Of a stretch of DNA of 34,773 bases, positions 6,458-15,721 are shown piece by piece (positions within the stretch are counted from its first letter, which is position 1; every line of letters starts with the position of its first letter). The notes beneath the pieces are model-generated. The model did not search any database. It saw only the letters and a list, made by a program, of their open reading frames with translations, and was not told where the DNA came from. The DNA is from an uncultured Flavobacteriales bacterium (GTDB taxonomy: Bacteria > Bacteroidota > Bacteroidia > Flavobacteriales > CAJXXR01). Location of the stretch: positions 1 through 34,773 of the forward strand of contig CAJXXR010000026.1 of assembly GCA_913063375.1 (NCBI GenBank), written 5' to 3'. A program made the position numbers and the translations under genes.

Positions 6458-8074
6458 ATGGCAAATAAGAATATCAGAACGCTATCCTCCCGTAAAGAAC
6501 TCGACGAAAATCTCTTCGAGGAAATTGCGGTATTAGCGAAGAAAGGAGCTGAAAAGGAAGAATTTCAAGATTTGGCAAAGCGTTTTTTAATGGACGATTC
6601 AGTCGTCTTGGGAACCGCCTCATTTTATGATTTTTTAAAGCCAGAGAATAGAGATAAAAAAGTACATGTTTGTTCAGGAACAGCCTGTATGGTTGCGGGA
6701 ACACAAGATAAACTACGCGACAGCCTAAAAGGACAATTTGATGAATCCGAAATAGGACATGCTGCCTGTGTAGGGCGTTGTCATAGCAACAGTGCAGTCA
6801 TGTACAATGACGAGACCTATACCTTATCTAGCGATGCAGAAGTATTGACGATAAAGGAAAAAGGAGCACAGGAAAATAGCTATGCAATAGATTGCAATAC
6901 TACACCAATATTAACGGGGCCTATAGCATCTGTACCCGCTTTTTATGGCTTACTAGAAGCCTTCAAAAGAGATGCTGCAAAGGTGATTGCTGAATTGAAA
7001 GTATCCAATTTACGTGGTAGGGGTGGTGCAGGTTTTCCATTCTATTTCAAATTGGATGCCGTTGCGAAAGAAGTCGCAGATCAGAAATATATCGTTTGTA
7101 ACGCAGACGAAGGAGATCCAGGAGCCTATTCGGATATGTATTTGATGGAGCATCAAGCCCACAAAGTATTGTTTGGAATGATGGTAGCGGGACAGGCAGT
7201 TGGTGCAGATACCGGTGTATTATATATAAGAGGAGAATATCCAGATTCAATCCGAAAAGTTCAGCAAGCCATAGATGAGCTAAAAGAACTGGGATTGATA
7301 CATGGGTTTAGATTTAAGATCATACCAGGACAAGGATCGTATGTTTGTGGTGAAGAGACAGCCTTGTTGAATTCCATAGAGGGATTGCGTCCTGAAGTAA
7401 GAGTACGTCCACCGTATCCAGCACAATATGGCTTGTATGGAAAACCAACCGTATTGAGTAATGTAGAAACCTTTGCCAACCTACATTGGATTTTGGAAAA
7501 TGGAGGACAAGCCTATGCTGATTTAGGGAGAGGTGCATCTACAGGAACCAAATTGGTATCCTTGGATAGTTTCTTCAATAGACCGGGGATTTTCGAAATC
7601 GAAATGGGAACACCCTTACGAGAGATATTCCATATATACGGGAAAGGCTATAAATCGGAATTGAAAGGATTCCAGATTGGAGGACCGCTAGGAGGAATCG
7701 TACCAATGTCAAAAATTGAAGGCCTTACCTTGGACTTTGAGTCACTGAATCAAAATGGATTCTTATTGGGGCATGCAAGTGTGGTATCTATACCTGCTGA
7801 TTTCCCAATGGTGAAATTCCTAGAGCACCTATTAGAATTTACAGCAGAAGAGTCTTGTGGAAAATGTTACCCATGTAGAATCGGATCGCAAAGAGGATTC
7901 GAAATGTTGGTAAAAGCACAAAAAGAAGCCTACAAAATAGATAGAACCTTATTCGATGATCTTATGGAGACCTTGGAGATTGGTTCATTGTGTGCATTGG
8001 GTGGAGGAGTTCCTTTACCTGTGAAGAATGCACTGGAGTATTTTGATGAGGAGTTGAAAACATATTTTGAATAA
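6458..8074 (+). CDS. NAD-linked formate dehydrogenase beta subunit, FdsG-FdsB (NuoE-NuoF-like) fusion
   Basis: This 538-residue diaphorase-type subunit passes electrons from formate oxidation to NAD+. Residues about 1-140 form a thioredoxin-like 2Fe-2S domain (HVCSGTAC near 69-76, AACVGRC near 102-108) like NuoE or FdsG. The rest is NuoF-like: GRGGAGFPF for FMN, CNADEGDPGAY for NADH, GSYVCGEETALLNSIEG, and the 4Fe-4S site ESCGKCYPCR near 465 with a fourth Cys in SLCALGGG near 512. The gap to the catalytic gene is 7 bases, so they are co-transcribed. The ATG at 6458 is preferred over an upstream in-frame TTG because a -7 box ends at 6411. It could also belong to a hydrogenase-type diaphorase, but the partner gene favours formate dehydrogenase. 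Confidence 0.88.
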   Translation: MANKNIRTLSSRKELDENLFEEIAVLAKKGAEKEEFQDLAKRFLMDDSVVLGTASFYDFLKPENRDKKVHVCSGTACMVAGTQDKLRDSLKGQFDESEIGHAACVGRCHSNSAVMYNDETYTLSSDAEVLTIKEKGAQENSYAIDCNTTPILTGPIASVPAFYGLLEAFKRDAAKVIAELKVSNLRGRGGAGFPFYFKLDAVAKEVADQKYIVCNADEGDPGAYSDMYLMEHQAHKVLFGMMVAGQAVGADTGVLYIRGEYPDSIRKVQQAIDELKELGLIHGFRFKIIPGQGSYVCGEETALLNSIEGLRPEVRVRPPYPAQYGLYGKPTVLSNVETFANLHWILENGGQAYADLGRGASTGTKLVSLDSFFNRPGIFEIEMGTPLREIFHIYGKGYKSELKGFQIGGPLGGIVPMSKIEGLTLDFESLNQNGFLLGHASVVSIPADFPMVKFLEHLLEFTAEESCGKCYPCRIGSQRGFEMLVKAQKEAYKIDRTLFDDLMETLEIGSLCALGGGVPLPVKNALEYFDEELKTYFE

Positions 8075-8081
8075 GGGATCT

Positions 8082-10790
8082 ATGAAGGCATATATCGATA
8101 ATATAGCATACGAATTCAAGTCAGAGGAGACGATATTGGATTTCGTACGAAGAATAGAAAGTGAAAATAGTATACCTACCCTATGTCAAGATGATAAGCT
8201 AGAGAATTTCGGCTCGTGTAGAGTCTGTTCTGTAGAGATCGCAAGGGAGAAAGACGGCGCAACCAAAACGGTGGCTTCCTGTCATACACCTGTAGCAGAA
8301 GGGTTGTATATCTATCCAAATACACCGCAGATAGAAAAGCTGCGAAAGAATATCATAGAACTGGTATTGACGGATTATCCAGCTGATAAACTAGATGCGC
8401 CAGAAGGAAAAAAACGAACTGAATTCCAAGAAGTAATTGCGCAGATTGGAATTCCAGAAGTGCGTTATCCGAAAGGAGAAGATCATTTGGATATACCAAA
8501 GGATACTTCCCATCCATACATCAAGTCAGATTTGGCGCAATGTATCAATTGTTTCCGTTGTGTAAGAGCCTGTGAAGAGGTACAAGGGGAGATGGTATTG
8601 GCGATGTCTGGTAGAGGTTTTGCCAACCAGATTATCAAAGGTTTTGATACTACTTTCGATTTGTCCGACTGTGTTTCCTGTGGTGCTTGTGTTCAGACTT
8701 GTCCTACAGAAGCACTTTCGGATAAATTTACTACCAAAACCCTGATCCCAGATGAGGTGGTTCGTACTACCTGTACCTATTGTGGTGTAGGTTGTCAATT
8801 GGACGTTAGTGTTATTGATGGAGAGATTAAAGGAATTCAAGCGCCAGAAACGGCGGAGGTAAACATGGGTCATACTTGTTTGAAAGGACGTTTTGCCTTC
8901 CAATTCTACAACCATCCTGATAGGCTGAGAGAGCCATTGATTAAAAAGAATGGGAAGTTTGAGGAAGTAAGCTGGGAAGAAGCCTATGACTATATCACAG
9001 AGAAATTAAATACCGTAAAAGAAAATTACGGTAAGGATGCAATTGGTTTTATTTCTTCATCCAGAGCAACGAATGAAGAAAATTACCTGATGCAGAAAAT
9101 GGCACGTGTCACCATCGGGAATAACAATATTGATGGATGTGCAAGAGTTTGTCACGCACCAACCGCTTTTGGAATGCAAAAGGCATTTGGAACGGGTGCT
9201 GCAACCAACTCTATTGAGGATCTGAAATTGACAGATGCTATCTTGCTATTTGGTGCCAATCCAACGGAAGCGCATCCAGTAACAGGGGCAAAAATCAAGC
9301 AAGCCTTTATGAAAGGGGTGACCTCTATAGTCGTGGATCCAGTAAAAACTACTTTGGCTAAGTTAGCACAGTACCATTTGCAACTAAGACCAGGGACCAA
9401 TGTAGCAATCCTTAATATGATTGCGCATTATATCATTAAAGAGGGCTGTGTAGATACTGAATTCATCAAGTATAGAACAGAGGCTTATGAAGCGCTGAAA
9501 AATCATGTCCTAGATCTAGACATGGATGAGCTGGAAGAGCTTACAGGTGTTTCAAAAGCATTGGTTAGAGATGCTGCTTTGGCTTATGCTAATTCGGATT
9601 CTGCTATGGAATTCCATGGGTTAGGAGTAACGGAGCATTACCAAGGTTCTAAAACCGTGATGTTATTGTCCAATCTTGCCATGATGACAGGGAATGTCGG
9701 TAGAAATGGGGTAGGGTTAAATCCATTGAGAGGACAAAACAATGTGCAGGGAGCGGCCGATATGGGTGTTCAGCCACATCAAGGTGCTGGATATATGGAT
9801 GTGAATGATCCAGAGATTCAAGCCTACTATGCCGATAAATATGGTGTAGAAAAAATGCCAACAAAAGAAGGGCTTAAAATCCCAGAAATGATAGAAGGTG
9901 CCATGATGGGTACGTTCAAAGCTATTTGGATCATGGGTGAAGATACCATGATGACAGATCCGAATTCAAATATGATCCGTACGGCTTTCGAGAAGTTGGA
10001 TCTGATGGTAGTTCAGGAGTTGTTCATGTCTGCAACAGCTGAAATGGCGGATGTAGTATTGCCTGCTTCTTCTTATTTCGAAAAGAACGGAACCTTTACC
10101 AATGGGGAACGTCGAGTTCAACGCGTAAATAAGGTAGTGGAGCCAATAGGGAATAGTAAGCCAGATGGTCAGATTGTGATCGATATGATGGCTAGATTGG
10201 GTTATACGCAACCTACAGGCCCTGTTTACGATGCTGCTAAGGTGCTTGGAGAAATATCTGAAGTTATACCGTTTATGAAAGGGGTAACCTGGGGTCGTTT
10301 AGGAGAGAATGGTTTACAATGGCCAGTATCCGAAGACGGGGTAGATACTAAGATATTACACGAAAAGGAATTCAAGATAGGAAAGGGGATATTCCATCAT
10401 TTCGATTTTGAAGAAACACCTGAATTGGTAGAGCACAGAGCGAAGTATCCATTTATATTGACCACTGCCCGTCAGTTGGAGCATTATAATTCTGGAACTA
10501 TGACCAGAAGAACGGATAACCAAAAATTGTCACCTAGTGATTATTTGGAGATCAATCCTATGGATGCAGGACCAAAAGGTATTAGCGCTGGAGATATGGT
10601 ACGTATTTTCTCTGATAGAGGAAGCGTAAATATCCCTGTGAAATTGAATTATTTGGTGAAGAAGGGTGTAGTGAGAACGACCTTCCATCAGCCAGATGTC
10701 TTTATCAATATAATAACAGGAGATGTTGGAGATAAAGAGACTATGACACCAGAGTATAAGGTAGTCGCAGTTGATTTTGAAAAGATATAA
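8082..10790 (+). CDS. NAD-linked formate dehydrogenase alpha (catalytic) subunit with NuoG-like Fe-S domains
   Basis: This 902-residue molybdenum or tungsten enzyme oxidises formate to CO2. Residues 1-80 hold a 2Fe-2S site (Cys35, Cys46, Cys49, Cys67). Next come ferredoxin-like clusters (CINCFRCVRAC, CVSCGACVQTC). A further cluster (CTYCGVGC) opens the molybdopterin domain. DGCARVCHAP near 352-361 carries Cys (about 357) at the position that is selenocysteine in some homologues. LNPLRGQNNVQGAADMG and the C-terminal LEHYNSGTMTRR fit cofactor binding. The ATG at 8082 has a good ribosome site (AAGGGA at 8073-8078); an in-frame TTG at 8067 is less likely. No membrane subunit or fdhD lies nearby. 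A palindromic terminator follows at 10801-10838. Confidence 0.9.
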   Translation: MKAYIDNIAYEFKSEETILDFVRRIESENSIPTLCQDDKLENFGSCRVCSVEIAREKDGATKTVASCHTPVAEGLYIYPNTPQIEKLRKNIIELVLTDYPADKLDAPEGKKRTEFQEVIAQIGIPEVRYPKGEDHLDIPKDTSHPYIKSDLAQCINCFRCVRACEEVQGEMVLAMSGRGFANQIIKGFDTTFDLSDCVSCGACVQTCPTEALSDKFTTKTLIPDEVVRTTCTYCGVGCQLDVSVIDGEIKGIQAPETAEVNMGHTCLKGRFAFQFYNHPDRLREPLIKKNGKFEEVSWEEAYDYITEKLNTVKENYGKDAIGFISSSRATNEENYLMQKMARVTIGNNNIDGCARVCHAPTAFGMQKAFGTGAATNSIEDLKLTDAILLFGANPTEAHPVTGAKIKQAFMKGVTSIVVDPVKTTLAKLAQYHLQLRPGTNVAILNMIAHYIIKEGCVDTEFIKYRTEAYEALKNHVLDLDMDELEELTGVSKALVRDAALAYANSDSAMEFHGLGVTEHYQGSKTVMLLSNLAMMTGNVGRNGVGLNPLRGQNNVQGAADMGVQPHQGAGYMDVNDPEIQAYYADKYGVEKMPTKEGLKIPEMIEGAMMGTFKAIWIMGEDTMMTDPNSNMIRTAFEKLDLMVVQELFMSATAEMADVVLPASSYFEKNGTFTNGERRVQRVNKVVEPIGNSKPDGQIVIDMMARLGYTQPTGPVYDAAKVLGEISEVIPFMKGVTWGRLGENGLQWPVSEDGVDTKILHEKEFKIGKGIFHHFDFEETPELVEHRAKYPFILTTARQLEHYNSGTMTRRTDNQKLSPSDYLEINPMDAGPKGISAGDMVRIFSDRGSVNIPVKLNYLVKKGVVRTTFHQPDVFINIITGDVGDKETMTPEYKVVAVDFEKI

Positions 10791-10800
10791 GTCTATATGA

Positions 10801-10838
10801 AAAAAGTCCCATCAAATATATTTGATGGGACTTTTTTA
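10801..10838. terminator. Perfect 38-bp palindromic bidirectional terminator
   Basis: The sequence is its own reverse complement from 10801 to 10838 (core GTCCCATCAAAT/ATTTGATGGGAC), with A6 on one side and T6 on the other. It sits between the convergent formate dehydrogenase gene and the GreA-like gene and can end transcripts from both. Confidence 0.9.
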
Positions 10839-10841
10839 TGT

Positions 10842-11306
10842 TTAGGTGACATTTATAATGTCTATTTTCCTTTCGTTGAATGTTATGCTTTCTCCTTTTT
10901 GTTTTCCAATCATAGCATGTGCTATGGGAGAGGCGGCTGATATAGCCATATATTCTTTGCCTTCATAGTCTAGTTTCCCAATCCCAATGGAGATATAGAA
11001 AACCCCAATGGAGGTATGCACCAATGTTCCTAGATGTACATTGTCGGCAGAAATATCGTCGAGGTGAATCCTATAAAGTACTTCTTGTAATTGCAAGGTA
11101 TTCACCAGTTGCTCCGAGCGCTTCTCTGTTTCTAGTTGAAGCATTGCACGTGCCGTCTCATGTTTATCACCAGCTGAACTTTTACTTTCAACCGTTAAAG
11201 CTTCTCTTGCATCTGTGATTGCTTTTCGTATTAAATCTAGTTTTTGTTGAACGGATTCAATACAAAGGGCATGAATCTTATGTTTTAATGCGGGTGAAAA
11301 TCTCAT
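10842..11306 (-). CDS. GreA/GreB-like transcription factor family protein
   Basis: This 154-residue protein has the two-part layout of Gre factors. An N-terminal helical region (about 10-80) contains DAREALTVESKSSAGDKHE and a coiled-coil-like LQLETEKRSEQL. The C-terminal domain (about 85-152) follows the Gre FKBP-like pattern, with VHLGTLVHTS, ISAASPIAHAMIGKQKGE and a final hydrophobic strand. Gre factors rescue stalled RNA polymerase by stimulating transcript cleavage through an acidic tip. Here the tip carries ESKSSAGDKHE rather than the usual D-x-x-E/Y pattern, so cleavage activity is uncertain; it may only bind polymerase. ATG at 11306. It stands alone, with its 3' end against the palindromic terminator. 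Confidence 0.75.
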   Translation of the reverse strand: MRFSPALKHKIHALCIESVQQKLDLIRKAITDAREALTVESKSSAGDKHETARAMLQLETEKRSEQLVNTLQLQEVLYRIHLDDISADNVHLGTLVHTSIGVFYISIGIGKLDYEGKEYMAISAASPIAHAMIGKQKGESITFNERKIDIINVT

Positions 11307-11394
11307 AAAAATAGTGTTACAAAGGTAAAGTTACGGATATGATCTGGGCTTTTGAAATTAATTTCGGATTTATCAGATGGTTTAATGCTGTTTT

Positions 11395-11444
11395 TATTTT
11401 TGTTTCTAACTGTACTGAAAATGCGGCTATGACTGTATTTTCAG
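11395..11444 (+). promoter_or_regulatory. Possible upstream promoter and leader hairpin of purH
   Basis: TATTTTTG (11395-11402) fits TAnnTTTG. Just downstream, CTGAAAAT (11415-11422) and ATTTTCAG (11437-11444) form an 8-bp inverted repeat in what would be a leader of about 195 nt. A second weaker option nearer the gene is TTTG followed after 19 bases by TATTTCGG. The rest of the 11307-11605 spacer shows nothing else recognisable. Confidence 0.25.
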
Positions 11445-11605
11445 AGGGGAATATTTTAAGATTTAAAGACCGTGTTTAGGTATAAATGTAGGGCTATTAA
11501 TTTATTTTATAAAGCATGTAAAAATAATAGCATTTGTACCGTTAAAATGTTCGATTATTTCGGAAATTTGTGCTTCCAATTTCTAACAAGTAAATAGTAG
11601 GAAAA

Positions 11606-13132
11606 ATGGCAGACCAAAAGAAAGCAAAATCAGCGTTAATATCGGTATTCCACAAGGATAATTTAGGACCGATCATTGAGAAACTACACGAGCAAGAGGT
11701 AGTTCTATATTCCACAGGTGGAACACAGAAATTTATCGAGGATTTAGGTATTCCTGTTATTCCTGTAGAGTCACTTACAGGTTACCCTTCTATTCTTGGT
11801 GGTAGAGTAAAGACATTACACCCAAAAGTATTTGGAGGTATTCTTTCAAGAAGAGATGATGCTGGTCACAATAAAGAAGTTGCAGAATTCGAAATCCCAG
11901 ATTTGGATATCGTAATTGTAGACTTATACCCATTCGAAGAAACAGTTGCTTCAGGAGCTGAAGAAGCTGCAATCATCGAAAAAATTGATATAGGTGGTAT
12001 TTCTCTTATCAGAGCTGCTGCTAAAAACTACAGAGATGTAATGATCGTTTCTTCTATGGAAGATTACGATGAGTTCTATGCTGTACTTAATGAAAACAAA
12101 GGAATCACGACCTTAGAGCAAAGAAAGAAATTTGCGATGAAGGCGTTTAAAGTTTCTTCTCATTACGATACACAAATCTTCAAGTACTTCAACCAGGACT
12201 TCGAAGAGATGGCATATAAAGAAAGCATCACTACTTCTGAAGTGTTGCGTTACGGAGAGAATCCACACCAAAAAGGAGTTTTCTACGGAAATATGAACGA
12301 GATCTTTGACCACTTGAATGGGAAAGCAATTTCGTACAACAACCTATTGGATATAGATGCTGCTGCAACTTTGATCTCAGAATTTGAGGGAATAACTTTT
12401 GCGGTATTAAAGCACAACAATGCATGTGGTCTAGCTACTAGATCAACGGTATTGGAAGCTTGGACTGATGCACTAGCTGCAGATCCTGTTTCTGCATTCG
12501 GTGGTGTTTTGATTTGCAATACTGAAATCGACTTAGCAACTGCTGAAGAGATCAACAAAATATTCTGTGAGGTAGTCATTGCTCCTTCTTATAATGAAGA
12601 GGCTTTAGCATTATTGTGTGGAAAGAAGAATAGAATTGTTCTTCGACAAAAGAAAACAGTTCTTCAAGACAAGACCGTTAGAACGGTATTGAACGGAGTA
12701 TTGGAACAAGATAGAGATTCTGTTACAGATCAAATTGCTGATATGAAAACAGCTACTACGCTTGCTCCAACAGAAGCGCAATTGAAAGATTTGGCTTTCG
12801 CAAGTAAGCTTTGTAAGAACACGAAATCAAATGCAATCATCTTCGCAAAAGGAGAACAATTGTTTGCAGCAGGTGTTGGACAAACATCGCGTGTAGATGC
12901 ATTGAGACAAGCTGCTGATAAAGCAAAAGCATTCGGATTTGATTTGAATGGAGCGGTAATGGCATCAGATGCATTCTTCCCATTCCCTGACTGTGTGGAA
13001 TTGGCAGATATTGAAGGAATAAAAGCGGTAATTCAGCCAGGAGGTTCTATCAAGGATCAATTGTCTATAGATTACTGTAACGAGCATAATATGGCCATGG
13101 TGTTTACCGGAACTAGACATTTCAAACACTAA
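11606..13132 (+). CDS. purH: Bifunctional AICAR formyltransferase / IMP cyclohydrolase
   Basis: The 508-residue enzyme carries out the last two steps of IMP synthesis: formylation of AICAR and closure of the ring. The N-terminal cyclohydrolase domain (1 to ~195) shows STGGTQKFIEDLG, the ESLTGYPSILGGRVKTLHPK motif and DLYPFEETV. The C-terminal transformylase domain has VLKHNNACGLA with the catalytic Lys-His pair, DPVSAFGGV, and the end QPGGSIKDQLSIDYC...VFTGTRHFKH. The length is standard. ATG at 11606 follows AGTAGGA. A strong terminator follows, so purH is probably not obligatorily co-transcribed with mreB, although the gene order is common in Bacteroidota. Confidence 0.98.
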   Translation: MADQKKAKSALISVFHKDNLGPIIEKLHEQEVVLYSTGGTQKFIEDLGIPVIPVESLTGYPSILGGRVKTLHPKVFGGILSRRDDAGHNKEVAEFEIPDLDIVIVDLYPFEETVASGAEEAAIIEKIDIGGISLIRAAAKNYRDVMIVSSMEDYDEFYAVLNENKGITTLEQRKKFAMKAFKVSSHYDTQIFKYFNQDFEEMAYKESITTSEVLRYGENPHQKGVFYGNMNEIFDHLNGKAISYNNLLDIDAAATLISEFEGITFAVLKHNNACGLATRSTVLEAWTDALAADPVSAFGGVLICNTEIDLATAEEINKIFCEVVIAPSYNEEALALLCGKKNRIVLRQKKTVLQDKTVRTVLNGVLEQDRDSVTDQIADMKTATTLAPTEAQLKDLAFASKLCKNTKSNAIIFAKGEQLFAAGVGQTSRVDALRQAADKAKAFGFDLNGAVMASDAFFPFPDCVELADIEGIKAVIQPGGSIKDQLSIDYCNEHNMAMVFTGTRHFKH

Positions 13133-13154
13133 GCCAATAGACATACTAAGTGTT

Positions 13155-13190
13155 CAAAAAATCAAGAAGTGTAGGCTTCTTGATTTTTTG
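13155..13190 (+). terminator. Rho-independent terminator of purH
   Basis: A 14-bp perfect stem, CAAAAAATCAAGAA (13155-13168) with TTCTTGATTTTTTG (13177-13190), and an 8-nt loop. It lies 22 bases past the purH stop. Confidence 0.85.
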
Positions 13191-13228
13191 TTTCAAATCT
13201 TCACGTTTTTTACAATTTTTATAAATCG

Positions 13229-13254
13229 TTGTGAGGAGAATTTATATACCTTAG
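13229..13254 (+). promoter_or_regulatory. Possible mreB promoter
   Basis: TACCTTAG (13247-13254) is one base off TAnnTTTG, with TTG at 13229-13231 upstream at a short spacing. It lies after the purH terminator and 18 bases before the mreB ATG. Confidence 0.3.
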
Positions 13255-13271
13255 GGGCATAACGGATTGAG

Positions 13272-14300
13272 ATGGGATTATTTGATTTTTTTAAGACGCA
13301 TGATATTGCGATAGATTTGGGTACTGCTAACACATTGATCATTCATAATGGCAAAGTGGTAGTAGATGAACCTTCTATTGTAGCGAAAGACAGAGTGAGT
13401 GGGAAAGTGATCGCAGTAGGGCATAAAGCCCAGCAAATGCACGGAAAAACTCATGATAATATTAAGACGGTTCGTCCATTGAAAGATGGTGTAATCGCAG
13501 ATTTTGATGCGTCGGAAGAAATGATCCGTGAATTCATCCGCAAAATCCCAGACATCAAGAGTTCACTGAAGACCCCTTCTATGCGTATGGTAATCTGTAT
13601 CCCTTCAGGAACTACTGAGGTGGAGAAAAGAGCCGTTCGTGATTCTGCAGAACATGCAGGAGGAAAGGATGTATATATGATTCACGAACCAATGGCAGCT
13701 GCTATAGGTATCGGGATTGATGTACAAGCGCCAAAAGGGAATATGATTATCGATATAGGTGGTGGTACTACAGAGATTGCTGTATTGGCACTAGGTGGAA
13801 TTGTTTGTGACAAGTCTATCAAAGTTGCTGGTGATGTCTTTACCAATGATATCTCGTACTATATGAGAAATCAACACAACTTATATATTGGTGAAAGAAC
13901 TGCTGAACGTATCAAAATTGAAGTTGGTTCTGCCATTACTGAATTAGAAAATCCTCCTGAAGATTACAATGTTCAAGGAAGAGATTTGATGACGGGAAAA
14001 CCTAAGCAGGTAACCGTAAATTACTTCGAGATTGCAAAAGCACTAGATAAGTCTATCGGTCAGGTAGAGGAAGCCGTGATGCAAGCCTTAGCGCTTACAC
14101 CTCCAGAGCTTGCCGCCGATATCTACAATACAGGAATTTATTTAGCCGGTGGAGGTTCTATGCTGAGAGGTTTAGATATTAGAATATCCAAGAAGACTGA
14201 GCTTCCAGTATATGTCCCAGAAGATCCTTTGAAAGCGGTTGTACGTGGAACAGGTATTTGTTTGAAGAATTTAGATAAGTTCGGATTCTTAATGAAATAG
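13272..14300 (+). CDS. mreB: Rod shape-determining actin-like protein MreB
   Basis: This 342-residue protein is of standard length. It forms membrane-bound filaments that guide cell-wall synthesis along the cell body. The phosphate-1 loop is DIAIDLGTANTLI (10-22), the phosphate-2 segment is IDIGGGTTEIAVLALGG, and the adenosine motif is YLAGGGSMLRGLD. The N-terminal MGLFDFFKT is a hydrophobic stretch suited to membrane binding. It is first in the shape operon mreB-mreC-mreD-mrdA-rodA, with 79 bases before mreC. Confidence 0.98.
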   Translation: MGLFDFFKTHDIAIDLGTANTLIIHNGKVVVDEPSIVAKDRVSGKVIAVGHKAQQMHGKTHDNIKTVRPLKDGVIADFDASEEMIREFIRKIPDIKSSLKTPSMRMVICIPSGTTEVEKRAVRDSAEHAGGKDVYMIHEPMAAAIGIGIDVQAPKGNMIIDIGGGTTEIAVLALGGIVCDKSIKVAGDVFTNDISYYMRNQHNLYIGERTAERIKIEVGSAITELENPPEDYNVQGRDLMTGKPKQVTVNYFEIAKALDKSIGQVEEAVMQALALTPPELAADIYNTGIYLAGGGSMLRGLDIRISKKTELPVYVPEDPLKAVVRGTGICLKNLDKFGFLMK

Positions 14301-14379
14301 CCTAGTAGTACAATACTATCACCAAAAAATAAGAGAGACAGAAATCCTTTTATTGGATTTCAGAATACTGCCCCAATAA

Positions 14380-15213
14380 ATGAAGAGGATTTATGAACTG
14401 ATTTTTAAGAACCAATATTTCTTGGTTTTTGTCATGCTGCAAATTGTAGCATTCATGTTCCTTTTCAATTATAATACTTTTCAAAGAATTAGTCTTTTAT
14501 CCTCATCCAACGGAATGGCTGGGGATTTGGCTACCCTTTCTTCTGATGCCGAAGATTATTTTCAACTTTCTGAGTTGAACAATTCTTTGAGCGCTGAAAA
14601 TGCCTTACTAAAAGAACAGCTCCTTCATTTGAAACAACAAGAGTCTCAAAGTACAGATTCTATGGCCTTCGGTGAAGATAGCACAGCGGTGCAATACAAA
14701 TACTTCGAGGCCAAAGTTGTAAATAATAGTACACGATATAATGCCAATTTCATTACCGTGAACAAAGGTTCCAAAGATGGAATCAGGCCAGAAATGGCTG
14801 TGATTTGTCCTGATGGGGTAGTGGGTAGAGTGATCGCCTGTTCAAACAATTATTCAAGTGTGATGAGTGCTTTGAATCAAAAGTACTTTCTTAACGTCCG
14901 TTTTCAAGACGGTAAACAATTTGGAACGCTAAATTGGGATGGCAAGGATCATAGATATGCACAGTTGAAATCCATCAGTAAGCATACCGATGTTCAGTTA
15001 GGAGATACCGTAGTTTCGAATAGCTTTGATGGTCTATTCCCTCAAAATGTGATGGTAGGAACCGTTGCTGACTTTGAAGTAAATCCTGCGGATCAATTCT
15101 ACCGAATAAGGATTAAATTAAGCACAGACTTTACTGCACTTTCTTATGTGTACATTATAGATAATAAGCTAAATAAAGAACAAAAGGAATTGGAGGCAAA
15201 TGTATCAAAATAA
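14380..15213 (+). CDS. mreC: Rod shape-determining protein MreC
   Basis: This 277-residue protein links cytoplasmic MreB to the periplasmic wall synthases. It has one membrane helix (about 13-30) and a periplasmic coiled coil (about 56-88: DYFQLSELNNSLSAENALLKEQ). Paired beta-barrel domains follow, with the family motifs YNANFITVNKGSKDGI, VICPDGVVGRVI and GDTVVSNSFDGLFPQNVMVG. The gene overlaps mreD by 14 bases, so translation is coupled. Confidence 0.95.
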   Translation: MKRIYELIFKNQYFLVFVMLQIVAFMFLFNYNTFQRISLLSSSNGMAGDLATLSSDAEDYFQLSELNNSLSAENALLKEQLLHLKQQESQSTDSMAFGEDSTAVQYKYFEAKVVNNSTRYNANFITVNKGSKDGIRPEMAVICPDGVVGRVIACSNNYSSVMSALNQKYFLNVRFQDGKQFGTLNWDGKDHRYAQLKSISKHTDVQLGDTVVSNSFDGLFPQNVMVGTVADFEVNPADQFYRIRIKLSTDFTALSYVYIIDNKLNKEQKELEANVSK

Positions 15214-15721
15214 GCTCCTGACATATAGCCTACGATTTGTGGTGCTTGTATTACTGCAAGTATTGGTGATCAATCAGATGGATGGTTCAGATTATCTGAT
15301 GCCAGTAGTCTATCCAATATTTATTTTATTGCTAGCGCCTACCATGCCAAAGATTTCGGTACTGGTTCTGGCCTTTGCGATTGGTTTTTCCGTGGATATA
15401 TGTTCCAATACCTTAGGCCTGCACATGTCGGCTTCTTTGCTAATGGCCTTTGCAAGACCGTATGCACTAAGTTGGATTACCCTTAGGGGAGGAGATGTTA
15501 TTCAAAAGGTGGGTATATATAGAGTTGGATTTCGAAAATTCTTGATCTATGCAGGGATTTTGATATTCATACATCAGTTTTACTTCTATATATTGGATGC
15601 CTTTCACTTCATGAATTTTTCTAGGTTATTCCTCAAAATACTATTGAATACGGTAGTTTCTGTAGGTTTAATATTTCTCACCTTAGTCATTTTTGAATCC
15701 AAAAAGCAAAGTCGACGGTGA
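15200..15721 (+). CDS. mreD: Rod shape-determining membrane protein MreD
   Basis: This 173-residue protein is almost wholly hydrophobic, with about five membrane helices, and is the usual third member of the mre operon. YPIFILLLAPTMPK and the segment GFSVDICSNTLGLHMSAS match the pattern of MreD proteins. It starts inside mreC with a good ribosome site (TTGGAGG at 15190-15196). Its stop overlaps the next start as GTGA. The assignment rests on gene position as well as sequence, because MreD is poorly conserved. Confidence 0.9.
   Translation: MYQNKLLTYSLRFVVLVLLQVLVINQMDGSDYLMPVVYPIFILLLAPTMPKISVLVLAFAIGFSVDICSNTLGLHMSASLLMAFARPYALSWITLRGGDVIQKVGIYRVGFRKFLIYAGILIFIHQFYFYILDAFHFMNFSRLFLKILLNTVVSVGLIFLTLVIFESKKQSRR

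Noticed and set aside
11307..11605. A purine riboswitch before purH
   Set aside because: Only an 8-bp inverted repeat with a 14-nt gap is visible; the three-way junction and conserved core of purine riboswitches are absent.
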